Shown one piece after another: positions 1-14,700 of a stretch of 64,000 nucleotides of DNA. The notes beneath the pieces were generated by a model. The model was not told the DNA's origin and searched no databases. It worked only from the letters and a program-made list of their open reading frames with translations. The position numbers and the translations under genes are program-made. The first letter of the stretch is position 1, and each line of letters begins with the position of its first letter. The stretch comes from Solanum dulcamara (lineage: Eukaryota; Streptophyta; Magnoliopsida; Solanales; Solanaceae), in contig NC_077247.1 in assembly GCF_947179165.1 (NCBI RefSeq), forward strand, positions 44,932,935 to 44,996,934, read 5' to 3'.

Positions 1-3000
1 TGTAGAAAAAAATATAAAATTTTATTATTTATTTAACTATATATTTTATTAATGGTATTATTGTAATAATTCAATTTCATAGAGTTATTTTGGTGTTTCA
101 ACTTTCAATTTTTTCCCCCACTTTTAGTAATATATGATTCACAACCCACGTCACCCTCCTTTTATTTTTTCTACCATGTGCACCTCACGTGTCTATTCAC
201 TTTGCTTTTATCGCTTTGATATATGATTAAATCTCTCCCTAATGACAGCATTTGTTAGTGAACGCGATTCGAGTCATGAAAATAATGCCCCTTTCGATAG
301 AGAAAGTTGTACCGTCACTCCCTCCTTTACCCTATAATAGGCTTTGTATTGCACAAATATTTGATTAGTTGGATCGATAGATTTCAAATAGTTAATCTTT
401 TGTCCTATTTTATGTGACATTTTTTAAAAAATAAATTAAAAAGAAATGATGCCACGTAAAATGAAACAGATGAAGTAGTACCTTTGAAACTAAGTGCAAC
501 AACATATGATTAGTTGTATTTAAGCTGTTTTGAGAGTCCAAAAGCATTAAAAAGTAAAATTGAAGAGAAACGGATAGTCACAAAATTTACGAAATTTCCT
601 TTTACGCTCATTCTCCTTTCTGGAAGTATTGTTGTGGTCTCTCAAAATTATTTGATTTTTATTAAATTTTATATTCTTTTAAAAATTCATTAAACAAGTA
701 CATAAAATTTAGTTTAGAATTCCATAACCTAAAAAAAAATTAACATCATGAACCCATAAATATTGATTCCAACTCACCTTAGTGAAGAATAGAAGACACT
801 CGAGAAAAAGTATAATTTTGTATACATCCTAGCTTGACTAAGATAAAGAGGATGAACAATTGCCAATAAGAATAGCAAAGATAATTTTGAGTGGACAACA
901 TTTATTATAATGACTTGAATGCATGAAACAAATTAAATTATGAGCAAGCTATTGAAATAAAATTTCTGTACCACTTACGTTTGATTTAGTCTTGTTGCAG
1001 GTCCCCCCTCTCCGTCTTTTTGTTAGTATTATTCTTTTAAGATGAAACCCGTCGAAAATTTCATCGGTCGAAATATAACTCGTTGTCAATGAAATTTCAT
1101 GACACAGAAAACAGACCCACAAAATTATCGATTTCTGATAATTATAATATGAGGAGACCCGTGGGTAAATTAAATAATATGTCATCAATAGACAAATTTT
1201 TCGTGTTATATATATGTACTCTTCAGCCGTAAAATATGTGCTTTGTAATTAAAAACAATCTATAAATATTGTGTAATTATGAAATTTGTAGTCTAAAAAA
1301 TTATAGACATTTATATAACGATTTTATTTTTATATTAGAAATATAATAAAAAAAAGGTTAGGACAATAAGAATAGATTAATTAATGTTGGTAGGACACAC
1401 TAGATGAACATCTGTCCAGGAAGACCGACTACCTCATGAGGGGATAAAATATAAATTAATTAGAAAAAAAAAGGTGAAAATCGATTATTTTCTTTTATTT
1501 ATTTTATAAGTGATTAAATTTTTTTTTTAGTAATTAAAAGGAATTACTAAAATTTTAAAATTGATTATTAAATTTTAAAAATTATTTTTTTATTTATTTT
1601 ATAAGTGATCAAGAGATGTTAATTCGTAAAAAAATGAGAAGTCTTCAGTATATAAGATATGGGGTATATAAATTAAAGTGACTTTGAAGTATGAAACCGG
1701 TTTTTGAAATCTAGACATCAGTGAATAAAACTGAAAATAAAAATTAAGGGGCACATTTTATTTTAGTTAGTCTTTGGGGTCCTTCTTTTTCCTTTTTGTT
1801 TTGATAGCATGCCATTTAAAGTATTTATTTTCTTTTTGTCGTGGGTAGGCATTCTCATAATTATGCGGCACAGAAGTTTAATTGTATAAAAAATAATTGA
1901 AGAAAAATAAAAAAAACATTAATCGATTCAAAAAGTAGTATATCCATAAAAACATAAAGATTTATTTATATTCTTTATATCACATTGAAATAATATAATC
2001 AAAAATATTTTTCTTGCTTAATAATTAAGATATTTACCACACAAGACATTCTCCTAAAGTGAAACAACAAAGAACAAGTAAACCAATTCATATGGTAAAA
2101 ATACAGCCCTTAAAATAATTCACATATTTACGACTTTGTCTCTGTATATATTATACACAAACAAAAAATAACTCTTTCTTTGACCTTTAACCTACGCACC
2201 TTTTTACCTTAAATAATCTTATGTTCAACTAATTTAATTAAATTATAGAATTGACCTCTTTGATTAGTGTTGAAGGTGGTTCCATTTCTTTACTCAATGC
2301 CGCTAGAATTGCGGCAAGATTGTGACTATATTTTATCAAATTAAATATCTTCTTTAAAATATATATATTTATTTGGGTGCGTGTGTCATGCAAATTTGTA
2401 CACCCTATTACCCTAATCCTATCTCTATAATCCATTTATTAATTAGTGCCACTATCTATTAGTCCGACATACCCAAACGAAATAAACTCTTAGCTTTAGA
2501 TTAAGTTAGGTACAAATTTCATTTTTATTCTACCACTAAAAATATTATTATTGTAGACCAAAGTTAGACTTAGTAGAAGAGAATCTTTTCTTGTAGTTGT
2601 AGTATAATTATAGAGTTGAAATGTTGACTTTTTTATCTTGTATTATTTCAATGTAGTAATAGTGGTATATAGTATTAATTCTTGTTCTCAATCTAATCAA
2701 TGTTTAATTGACATAATAATGTAATTAAAATCCCCTCTTCATCTTATTCCAATTTTTCATCATTTGCCTACCTAGAAAATTTTGAAAGGAAATGGCCGGT
2801 ATACATATCAATTTGGAAGAATCCACGAGGTCCTCATGGTCGAATGGAAAATGTTAAATTATATTCCTATTTTAACCTCTTGAAAAATTAGAAATGTTTA
2901 AATGAAAATTCATATGAAAGTTTAATTTAAGTGAGAATCTAAACTTTTACAAGTTGATTGATTAATTAACGAAAAAAAAAATGAGACATTCAAAAAGCAA

Positions 3001-3340
3001 AAATAATGTATAACATGCATGTAGCAATGTCTCCTTTTATATTATAAATGATGAGTTGAAAAAGAAAAATAATTGTAACTTTAAGAGAGTTGAATATAGA
3101 CTAGGAAACAAATTATTGAGAGCTAGGATGGGAAACAACCTAGGCATCACCTTCAAAATGACAATGAATTCTAGAAAAAGATGTATATATGTGGTCAAAA
3201 TTAAAGGAAAGAACAAATAGTAGTTAAAGTTAAAAAGACTTGGAAAAAGTACTGTCTTATCTTATCTACCCACCCTTTTTGCGCTTTGACATCTAATTTG
3301 CCAAACTCCATTCTACTTTTACTAGTAGTATATTTAATTG
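1..3340. other. AT-rich intergenic DNA without recognisable genes
   Basis: No open frame here has recognisable protein similarity or plausible plant codon use; the frames present are short and AT-driven. Around 394-480 there is a degraded piece resembling a Stowaway-type MITE arm (TTTTATGTGACATTTTTT and a matching opposite arm). Nothing else could be identified. Confidence 0.6.
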
Positions 3341-3341
3341 T

Positions 3342-3940
3342 AGGGGTGGATATGATATGGTATATATTGAATTATCATATTATATTAAAATTTTTGATAT
3401 TGTAGTTTTGGTAATATGATATTTAGTATGGTATATGGTATATTTTTTTTTTTATTTTGTATATTTGATATTTAGAATTAATGTATCGAAATATCAAATA
3501 TCATATCGAAAAATATAGTTATATAAATAACATATATATATTATTAAAATATTAACAAATATGCAACTTAATATTAGTGTAAACTATATGTTTAAAAGTT
3601 GAAACTTTGACTATTTTTTTTTGTTGAAATGTATATTAAATGTAATTGATTAAGAAAAAGAGTTGTTTATACTTTCTTTTGAATAAATATATTTCTACAT
3701 GTGTAATGTGTTAGTATGATACACTTAAGATCATTTTTTTTTACACTCTATTATACGAGTATATATTAGTCAAAATTGAACAAACTATGATTATCGATTT
3801 ACTAGACTACAAAATACAGAAATCAACTTCAAAATACCGAACCATAATGAATTAAATTGGTATGGTAATGGTATAATAGTTTTAAAAACTGAATACCAAA
3901 ATTTTAAATACCAAATCATACTATACCATGCCCGCCCCTA
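3342..3940. mobile_element. Foldback MITE, about 600 bp, GGGGTGG/GGGGCGG termini
   Basis: The left end reads TAGGGGTGGATATGATATGG and the right end, reverse complemented, reads TAGGGGCGGGCATGGTATAG. The inner parts of both arms are rich in GGTAT/ATACC words and pair over a long stretch. This is the shape of a non-autonomous foldback DNA element. No transposase is present. The superfamily is not clear and the exact ends are uncertain by a few bases. Confidence 0.55.
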
Positions 3941-4260
3941 TTTAGTTAGCTAGTCCTTATAAAGGACAAATTTCTTGGTAAGAAATATTTTATCTTTAAT
4001 GAATTTTGTGCGATTTGAATCTGAATTAATTAGGTCAGAATTCAAAAAATTCTGAATATCAAACAATAAAAACAAAAAATATCTAGCTTAAGCCTCAAAA
4101 CTTTTTTATAACTCTTCTGCCATCTACCTCTAAAATAAATAAATATATATATATATATATATATATGGGGTGTAATTTATAATGATTAAGTCATAAATTA
4201 TAAATTTATTCGTATTCAATATTTATATCAAATCATATTTAATTTTTTATTTTATTTTTC

Positions 4261-4434
4261 ATCCGGTGTCCGATATTCATATTAGAGCTCAATTAAATTC
4301 GGATTCACGTCGGAAAGTCCCACGTTGGGGGGTAAGCGCTCCATAAAGACAACTCCTTATCCAAGGGCACTCGACTCGAGACCTTTTAGTTGAGGATGAA
4401 AGAGTACTTATCACTTCATCACAGCCTTTATTGG
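4261..4434 (-). mobile_element. tRNA-derived SINE (SolS-like), minus strand
   Basis: Read on the minus strand there is a pol III A box-like stretch (TGTGATGAAGTGATAAGTAC, about 4405-4424), then a B box-like stretch (GGTCTCGAGTCGAGTGC, 4367-4383), then the usual SolS-type body and a tail ending in GGATGAAAAATAAAA. Box order and spacing fit a tRNA-derived SINE. The family name is from memory; the SINE class is the safer call. Confidence 0.6.
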
Positions 4435-4439
4435 TCCAA

Positions 4440-7400
4440 ATCATATTAGTTATAATGACTAAGTTATAGACTAAAAGTAAAGTATATACTAATTAACCCT
4501 AATTTAGTAATAGAAAGTAAAAGACATATTATATTCATTAATTTGATATAAATATTACGTTACGATAAATTCTACCAATAGAAATAGCTTTGTTCGATTA
4601 GATGGATAACTATTATTTTTTGGTGCCTTGTATATATCATTTCACTTAAAAAAGGGAATAAAATGATTTTTTCTTAAAGCACTGTATATAGACATTATTC
4701 CTCCTTTCCTGATTTTGTTAGTTGCAAATTTTGTAGAAGGAATATAAAAAAAAATGGATTTTGTCACATTAGCTTTGGCCCTCATTGAAAGCCAAATTAG
4801 TTACCGTACCAAACAGATACTTGACTTCTTAAAATTAATTCTAACAATAATAATTCTATTTCGTGAAAACTGCTTTCTGGAACAGCATCAAATTAACGCA
4901 CATGTTCTAACTTTTCCTTAGAAAGTGTTTAATTATTATTACATTCGTTCATTTTTATTTGTTCATAATAAATTTTATATTTTTTTTATGAAATAATAAG
5001 TAAGGTATAAATTTTATCATAATACCCATAGTAACTGATACATACATAGCCTTAATGAACTTGAGAAATAATTTAAGGACTGAGTAGTTAATATTAAAAA
5101 TAAAATAAATATTTTTAATATAAAAAATAAATAAAAATGAACGGATGAACTATCCTCGAAAAAATTGATACATACATAATGAATCATTTCGTCATAATCC
5201 AATTACTAACCAACCACCCCTCCCATTTTACCTACCCCATTCTATCTTGGGTGAGAAAGAAAATGATTTCTCTATTTATTTCATTAATTAATCCTTTTCA
5301 GCCAACAACTTATCTAAATGAAGAAGCTATCGAATAAACATTTGGCACGTCATCCGCATTATTTAGAAGGGAAAGCATATAAAAATAAATATAGATATAT
5401 GTCATTTTCATATTTTCAAGTGCATAATACATAACTAGTTTCAGAAAAATATGACTTAATTATATTAGAGGACAGTGGAGTTATAGCCATATAGAGACTA
5501 ATCAATCATCGAACCCAAATCACTTACGTAATTTCTATAATTAAGAGCTAATTAATTTTTCAACTTTTGAGAAAGCGTGACGCTTTGAAAATACCCTTCA
5601 TGCATGATGCATATATTATTATAAAAGGTGGAAAGAAAAAACACATGCTCACACAATTATACATTTGTGAGTCTATATGTTCTAGAGCGGGGAAATGAAA
5701 TGATTGATCAATTAATTTTTTGTTGAGTCCATGACAGAGGCATGTACATGTTACTCTAGCTAAAAGTATGACATTATTCCACTTATGTTGTGTGTGGCAT
5801 GTTTTTTTAGGGGACATATATATATAAACAGAGACAAAAACTAAGTGACAAACATATATATATATATATATTTGAATTTATATTTTTTTTAATTTTTCAT
5901 CTGTTGTTCAGAATCTGTGGACTTCTGGCTGAATTTGAATCGCGTATTACAATGTTTATTTGAGGGTGACTCTTTCAATAAACAGGGACGGATCTAGGTT
6001 CAGCCCAGAAAATTCATCCAAATCTCATTTATCGAAAAAATAACATTAGGATAGAGCGGACAAAATAACACAAATGTGGGGCAAGACAGTTAATCTATTT
6101 TCAATATACTTACGTCTACCTTCTATTTTCCATTGATGGCTAATTTCATTCCTATTCCTGGGTGAAATATTTTTTCTTTTCATTTTTTTTAAATCTCTTT
6201 TGTTTGTTAAAATGGCGATTCAATTGATTTGTTCCCTTTGTCTCATTCTTGTTGGGTTTCTATATTTGGAGATCAAGAGCGGAATTCCGAATAGTATGAT
6301 GTCTTTGTCTGGAGTTTTCATCCCATTAAGATCATTAGAGCGATCATGAGTTTTCTATCACATTATTTTAAAAAAGGAATTAGTTATAAAATTCATCATT
6401 AATTTGTCATTAATTAATAATCCATAACTATCAATTTTTTTAATGATTCATCATTAAATAGAAATAGCAGTCGTCGCTAATTTTTTAGAGCTACTATGAG
6501 GGGGAGGACACTATATTTTTGGGAAGAGAATGATATTAAAATCAATTGGGCATTTTAAAAAGAGAAGAAAGGGAAATGAGAGAAGCTGAAATTGTTGACC
6601 TTATAAGTTGTATCCATTATAAGTGACATAAAAAGATGGTCTTTTGTTTTTTTTGGGAAGTCTATATATCAATACAGAAGAGAAAGGGGCAGGCAGGTTA
6701 TTTGTTAGGTTTGCATACTTTAAACATAAATAAATTAAAAGGAATCTTTCAGATGTTGACATCATATATAAATAAAAAAAAGTATAAGTTTAAAAAAGGG
6801 GCATGATGATAGATCATTTTCATAGAAAATTCAAGTCTAAAAAGTTTATTCAAAAGGTACCTTTCTAACTTCATCATAGCAATTGTTGACATCAAATCTA
6901 CTTGTTGCTTAAAATGGTGCAGTTGTGGACTAATTCAAACTTAAAAAGCTTCAATGTGCAGCAACCTAGTTGGTCATTAATTAATTAATTAATTAATCCA
7001 GTAATTAATGAACCAATGACCCAATAAATAAAACTCAAATAATTGATTCTAGTACAAAAAGAATTATACCCACACTTTGGGTATAATATAAAACATGTGT
7101 TCAATTTAACTAGATAAAACAAGAGAAATTTTTATTTTTAATTTTAACCTTGATGAAAGGACTTTGGAAGAGGGGCAAATGTGTCCATTTGATGTTTTAT
7201 ACCAAGATACTAATCCCAAGATTGCTAATATCACATTTCAAATATAAATAATTTTGAAAACATCTAATCTCGAAATCAAAGTGGTATGAACTAATCCTTA
7301 AATATAATTTTGAAATAATCTCTTATCGCTCAAGCCAAACAACGTTCCCTTAAAATAATTGGGAGTTATCATACAAACTCTGTAAATAGCATAACTTCCC

Positions 7401-8110
7401 CTTCCCCTTCCTACCTCTGTTGATGTAATTTTTTTAATAATTATTAAAAGTCCCCCAAAAAATTAAGTACTACGTTTTATACAACTTCTAACTCTAAACT
7501 CTAAGCAGTCTACATATTATTTTACAATTGAGGTACAAAGTTTTTTTAAAATTTTGGTCACGTTTTTTTATATATAGACCAAAAACCTCCAAGACAAGAT
7601 TGCATTGAGCTCTCCAAAGCAAACTAGGGGGATGTGAGTCAAGGCGTAATTATCCTTGCACGACTCAAAAATTCAAATCGCGACCTAATCATGCATCTTT
7701 AAATAGAAATGAAGCTAAAATTTAAAGTTTATGGGTTTAAAATTTTAATTATTTCAAGTTATTCAATTTTAAATTAATTAATATTTTATACATATTCAAT
7801 ATATTTTTTACTATAAATTCAAAATCTGAATTAAAGTTATCAAGTTCGATCAAATTCATAATCAATACTAACCCCGCCCCTACTTATAGAGCAAGGTAAA
7901 TCTAAATAAAAATCATCAGATTTAAATAAGACTATCAATATTATAAAAATAAGTACTGCTATAGCGAAAGTCATTATAATGTATTATTTGAGTTAGTTCA
8001 TTTTGATATACAAAAGTCTTATCTTTACTTTTTTTCTTATCGAATTATAATGACATTGCGGTTTTCTTTGAATTCTCCCTTTTCCTCCTGTCCTGTCAAG
8101 ATTGAATATG
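4440..8110. other. Gene-free AT-rich DNA with simple repeats
   Basis: No convincing gene. Low-complexity pieces include an AT dinucleotide run near 5853-5871 and TTAA tetranucleotides near 6975-6997. A decayed SINE 3' tail in minus orientation seems present around 5880-5950 (ends GATGAAAAATTAAAA on the minus strand). Confidence 0.5.
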
Positions 8111-8115
8111 TTTAG

Positions 8116-8391
8116 TAGCCTTTTTTGGATTGATTTATTTTTAAGCAGTTTATAAGTTGAAAACTGCTTATAAGTTTCAAAAAAAAAGTAGGTGCAGACC
8201 AACTTTTTTTTGACTTATAAGCTGTTTTCAACTTATAAACTACTTAAAATAAACTACTTAAAATAAATTCATTCAAATAAACTCAACTATTTATTGGGGT
8301 TTATTTTAAGTATAAAATGACTTTAAGTTGATCAACCAAACACTCAAACAAAGCTAAAAACAGCTTATAAGTCAATTCAAACGGCCTCTAG
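8116..8391. mobile_element. Foldback MITE with long inverted arms
   Basis: The left arm (AAGCAGTTTATAAGTTGAAA and neighbours, about 8140-8180) is the inverted partner of a stretch near 8215-8250 (GCTTATAAGCTGTTTTCAAC). The outer ends also pair: TTTTTTGGATTGATTTAT on the left against GGCCGTTTGAATTGACTTAT read inward from the right. A shorter relative is at 60629-60795. Target duplications are not clear. Confidence 0.5.
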
Positions 8392-8394
8392 ATA

Positions 8395-11300
8395 AGTTTA
8401 TCACTAAAAGTAAGGCTACTATAATAGAAAGAAATAAAAAACTAAGACCACTAAAAGGTAGTATGAGTATTTAGATGTGGGTGGGGAAAGGGGGGTTAAT
8501 TAGTATATATTTCTTTCGGATCATTTTATTTATCGTTTTTATTAAAAAGTAAATAATTCAAAATAATTGTCATTTTAAATAATTAAAATATAATTGAGTA
8601 TATTCTTCTGGCTATTTTGTTCTTAGTAATAATTATTTTGGAAATAATAAAAATTGGCTAATTAGCATTAAAAAAACCTAAGTGAAAGCACATACACAAT
8701 CTCTAATATTGTGATTGTTTGGAATAAATTTCTTTTTATTTATTGGAAAGAGATTAACACCATTAAAGATAATAAATAAAAATATGATAGTCAGAACATA
8801 TAATTTTTTAAAAATAAATAGTGTAAATAAAAAAAAAAGTGACAAGTAAAATAGTTCATAGCAAATAATAAAAACGATCACTCATGATCTCATCTTTGTT
8901 TTTTCTTTCGAGAACATTGATATATTCAAGATATACCAGTAGAATATAGTTGACCAATTTATTTACTTGAAAACAGTGAAGTCAAAATTACACATTACAT
9001 ATATTAATTAAATTAATTTTCCTAAATTCTAATGTGACAAGATTCAACGTCAAGTTTTATTGCAGCAACTTCAAGAATCAAGACCATATATACAAAAGTC
9101 TACTATTGTGCTTGTAGGCACTTCACCATCATTTTGGCTGACTAATTCTGGCATACATGTTAGTATTAATATTAGTATTCAACAAAATAAAAATGTTAAA
9201 AAGAATAATAATCAAAGATTCTGAGTATTTCGGATTTTTGTAGATTTTCTTGAAATTATATGTTATATTCCACATGCTAGTGTCTGAAATTAATGGAAAC
9301 ACTCTATTCATAACAAGTGCACCATATTTGGCCAAACAAAATAATCACGAAAATATCCATAGACTAATAATCAAATTAATTCGAGTCCCAAGTTAAAATT
9401 ATAATTGATAAGATCTCGTACAAAACATCTTTCGTAAAAATATTTGGTATCAGATTACATAATTAAAATTTCTCCGTTTATCAATAATTTTTGAATATTA
9501 CTAAAATGAAAATTAAAAATAAGCTTGCATGCATATGTTAGAACGACTATGATAATCAGATCGAAAATTACCTCCTGCACTCCCATTTTTATTTTTCTAA
9601 AATTATGAATTTTGGATAATCAAAATCTTTTTAACTCCATATACCAAGACATGTAATTTCTTGAGGGCTATATATGATATATGTATCAAAGTCATTTTGA
9701 GATTTTCTATCATTCATAAAGCATGATAAGTAATGAAATTCATGAGTTAGCGTAAATGCAATTAGAATTTGAGATACATGAAACAATGATGCTCTGCTTA
9801 TGTAAATTTCATTTCTAAATTAACGATTGTACCCTTTCAATATGCAATTTTTTAAAGAATTTATTTTTCACGCCTTATTATTGGTGCCCATCACTCAATA
9901 CATTTTATTTTTATTTTCACTTGATAAATATTATTATTTCATTAACTTATCTAGTCAAAAATCACTCAAAAGTCAATATTTCCAATCATCAAGATCTATC
10001 TACTCCACTTGGAATGTTCTGTATTAGTCAACATGTTCATTTTTTAAACAACATGAAGATGCTTCATTCAAAAACAAAAAACAAAAATTAAGAAAAAATA
10101 AAAAATACAAACAAAATGAGCTACAGCATAATTTACATCTGTTGCATTGTACTACTCGTCATGTTTATAACTAGGGATTTTAATATATTAATCTATATAT
10201 ACATATTTTATACATAACTAAATATATAAAAAAGATTATATTTGACTAACCAATGTAATTATTTTGACGATCGACGACTAAATGTGTAACGTTTCCTTAT
10301 AATTAAGCAAATAATGGCCAAGTGTGAAGGGTCTTAGAAGGATTAGATTCTAGCTAGACTCACTTGGAATATTTTTGACTAATTCTAACAACTTTGGCAT
10401 TCTTTCGCCTCTATTTTTTATTAACATATAATTTCTTAATCTTGGATTCCTATCATATGCTCAGTGATCAATTTGACTGCTTACGGATGGATAAATATTA
10501 AATGAAGCAAAACTAGCTTTTTACCTGACATAATTACTTTATTATATAAATTTCATAATCACCAATAGGAATAAAATAATAAAATTTAGACTTTCAAGAG
10601 AAATTATATTTATATAAAGAAAAAGAAAGTTGACAACCATCAACTAGCATAATTCAATATTAATTTTTGAAGAAAATTAGACAGGGTCAGGTCATAGTGC
10701 AAGTGCAGTACCCTTCATTTTCACATACTAAATAGTCCATTTTATAATAATTTGAATTGTATAGAATATAGATCTCCAATCCAAGTCTTTGCACATTAGT
10801 CAAGGTCTTTAAAGACCAAATGCCTCGTGAAAAATCACAAGGGTATATATCTGGAAACTATAGATACACCACAAATTGAATACTAATTCTCATCGGTCCT
10901 TAATCACAAATAATTATTTCGCTAAATATAATTTTATATTTTTACATCATAAAATCTCATAAATTATATCCCGCATTCTTAAGCAACTTATGCCCCACGC
11001 CCTTATTGACACAGACCTATATTTCATTTTTGCTTTGGGTTCATCAAGAGCCCAAATTGAAATAAGGGCATTTTTTTTTAGAATTGACTTAAATAGTTGT
11101 CGATCTAATATATAGTACGCGTACAATTAATATATTATATATGTATGTGGCCAATGATTGTAAATATTTTTGTCTGAACAAAAAAATATGTAAAAAAGAA
11201 GAAAAAAAAACCTTTTTTTTACCCCATTTCCAAGTTAAGTCTTCATTAAGGTGAATCAATTTAATTCATCCCAAAGACATCAACATTATATCAAACCTCA

Positions 11301-11780
11301 ACGTCCATTTCGCTCCCTTTAAGCTCTACTGGGTCCAATATTATTAAAAAAAAAATGGCACATTATATATGTGATTTTCGAAAATAAATTCTTTACAAAA
11401 TAAATAATTAATGTATTATTCTGAGAATACCCTTTTTGTTCTCCCTCTAAAATTACTTATCATATAAGTAGTTATTTACAAATAATATACTTTTGCTTCA
11501 AAAATTTGCAAGGTTTCCACTTTCCACCAATAAGACATTTCCAAAATTTTCCATTTCTTACTTCATCCAAAAACCTGCACTTTTTGGACTTGACTTCTCT
11601 GCAAGGATGGAGAGCACCCTTCCCATAAAATTAGGGAACTCAACTTTCCAGTTTCTACAGCAGGCCACATTTAGACAAGATAGTTTTTTTGCCCTGTCCA
11701 GTTGCCAATCCTAGATGCTGCTATAACTCTGTTTATCTGTTTTTTTTCCCTCTCCCTGGTGTCCAATAGGAAGGTACCAA
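8395..11780. other. Intergenic DNA downstream of the K+ channel gene
   Basis: No supported gene. The last few hundred bases (about 11580-11789) are less AT-biased and probably form the 3' UTR of the minus-strand K+ channel gene that ends at 11790. No poly(A) signal was assigned with confidence. Confidence 0.45.
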
Positions 11781-11789
11781 ATTCGACGT

Positions 11790-14700
11790 TTAATGGTGGT
11801 GTTCCATTAGATCACCGAGGGTAATTCTTCCACAGTTGCCACTGTCCAGCCGTTCAAACTGTTTGCAAATCAGTAATACATCTTTCTCTGTGATCTTCCT
11901 CATTTCTTTCAGCTTGTATATCACATATTCTGATTTACTGCAAACATATATAAGATGCAAAATCAACATGACATGTCCTAACGCAAAAGCAGGCATAGCC
12001 ACATTTTTCTCATAAGCATATAAGCAAACTTGCAGTAGGCACAGTTCAATAATCAAGTTGTACTAGAGAAAACATTAAGCTAGAAAGAACAAGCAGATTA
12101 AACAACAAACTGCAGAAATAAGATAATTTCCGTGTCTTGGATAGAGACTGAAAGATGAGGTAACAAAGGAACCTCTATGGCATATAACCAGCGGCCCATA
12201 TAGTGAAAAAGAAAAAGATCACCTACAGATAATAGATAAGGTTCAGTTTAAAATCCGCTTGACTCAATTCAGCTTCACAACAAGCCAGTTAAACCAGACA
12301 CTGTTACATATTTGCTATCCAAAATTCTCACTTTTTGCTTAAGTTTAAGGCGACTATTTAGCAATATTCAAATTAAAAATACTCGCATCGCAGGTCATAC
12401 ACTCAAGTTTTTGTGCACCATTTGAGCCTTACAATTATATAGAAGTACACACTCTTTATGCTCTCATGCTTGGGTTAGACAAGAAGAATTCAAGCTACCA
12501 GTTTCGCAGGACGCCACACAAATCATGAACAAATTAAACTCACACAAATGTTCATGGAAGTCACTGGATAATAGGATTCAGATAATTTTACAATTCCAAG
12601 TTAAAATAGAAAAATTGAATGTTCCAGTTAGATTCAAGAGACGAGAAAAGTAAAAACAAAGATTATTTTACAACTCACTTCAATCAATAAAGAATAGTCT
12701 GGATTCGTATGTCATGAAAACTCTGTATTTCTTTAGGCATGAAAGACCACTCCGAGAACAGGAGATGCAATTAAATAGTTTTTTATAACATAAGGTATTT
12801 TACGCATAAACAGTACCAAGTAGGTACCCAACAAAATGTAGAGAAATAGCAAGGACTCGTCCTCCACTAAAGTTTGAAAGGATCTAAAAAGTCCAAAGTA
12901 TTTGTCAAGCTATTTACGAAATTTCCCCTACAACAATCTAAATTTTCTATACACCCAGATTTCACATACGAAATATGGTATTTTTTCCCTTCAAAACATC
13001 TGCTGTTCCGCTCTAGGCAGACTGTGCATATAAGTTATAACATATAAAGGTTTCCCTTTTCACGGATCTTAATAACTTCAAGCTAAATAAAATTGCTAGG
13101 ATTCCATGGACAAGGGGAGGCCTAAATGTGAATCTGAAATGCGTCAGTAGATATTTGCGAAAATTGATCGAATAATGTCCATGAAGAATATTACAGACCT
13201 TAAGAATGTGGTTACATATTTGCTTGAATAGTAGGTAAAATGATTCATTAACCATCTATGCAAGTATTACTTGACTAAAGATCAAGTTCAGTATACATCA
13301 AGTGGTTTGGTTACTGGGACTTTTTTACTTGGACACAGGTCAGAAATCAATCTGGCATATCCTGGAATGTGGAATATGGATCCTGAAGTCCTAAATAGTC
13401 TCAACCTAAGAGCAGACAAACAAAAGACACTCATCCAGCTAAATAACTAGATCACATTAACTACAACCCAAACTAAACTTATAACTTCCAGTAAGGCTGA
13501 AACCATTGTGAGGGCTGTTGTGCAAATAACTGATCCAGGTAGTTGATTTTTCATAAGCTACTGGGATCAGAATAAACCCTTGAAGATAAATAAGGATAAG
13601 CATGCCAACAATATGAGAGTATGCAAGTATTCAAAAGGACTCAGACTCAAGACAAGAAGCACATTTAAGTTGTTAGCTTGGCAATGTTACGCAAGTTTTA
13701 CTGAATCCAAGAATTTTAAGATATAACCTCAACATGCAATTTCAGAATTAAGCATCTATCATTCTTAGCTAACACTTGTTTCTCTCAAGTCAAAGATAGT
13801 AGATTATTGAGTTAGAAATAGTCTTATTAATCAGTATGCTGCATTAGTAAGCCCCTTTAAGTGTGAAACATATTCTTTTTTTGTGTCTTTTTTTTTTGGA
13901 GAAAGTAGTGTGTAACATATTCTTAAAAGCAACAAAAGCTAAATTGTAATTGGTCCATTTTGGGTTCATCATTATACCATGGAAACGTTACTGCAGAGCA
14001 CAGTAGAGATCATTGTCATTATAGTTACAAAGAACGTCAATCGGAACAAATATGTCTTAGGATTACTCAGAAGGAATAGTTGGCCTAACTTTGCACAAAG
14101 AAAGGCTGCGTAACTTTGCACAAAGGAAAGGCTGCCTAACTTTGGAAAAACTTAATAGTCTGTGAGGAGGATATCATGATTGCTTATGATCAGGGCGGAC
14201 CTACATTGATGAACGAGGTATCATGATTACTTGTAAACTCATCTTTCTCTCCAAATCTTCACCAAGAACACCCATCAACACTAGCTCAAGACATTCAGTG
14301 GAGATTAAAGAAAAAACAAGCAAAAACAAACTAAGGAAAAAAGAAAAAGAAAAATAGAAGATGTGTCTGATCTGAAATTGGCAGAAGCCAAGGATCCAAA
14401 CCCAACCATCTACTCTATATTTTTTGAATCCTGTAGCACAGAGTACTTGGGCTTGGAGATGGAGGAGAATATGGTTTCTGATAAAGAACACAACTTAGAG
14501 ACTCTGTTTTTTAAAATTTCTGTAGCTTGCAGTTGGGCTCTGATGAAGAAGACAATGTGAAGGCGATGAAGACTAAAAAGGAAAAAGGAAAAAAAAAAGA
14601 AGGGGTTAGACTGTCGTATCATTTGATCTAATCTGGACTGTCGCATCATTTGATCTAATCTTGACCATCAAATTTCTCTCAGATTTTATTAATTTTTTGC

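Noticed and set aside
949..10027. Short open frames in the left 10 kb
   Set aside because: All are under 90 codons, AT-rich by composition, lack family motifs, and often overlap MITE or simple repeats.
14363..14649. Overlapping open frames in the K+ channel intron
   Set aside because: Both strands are open only by chance and cross a 27-bp tandem repeat; no similarity seen.
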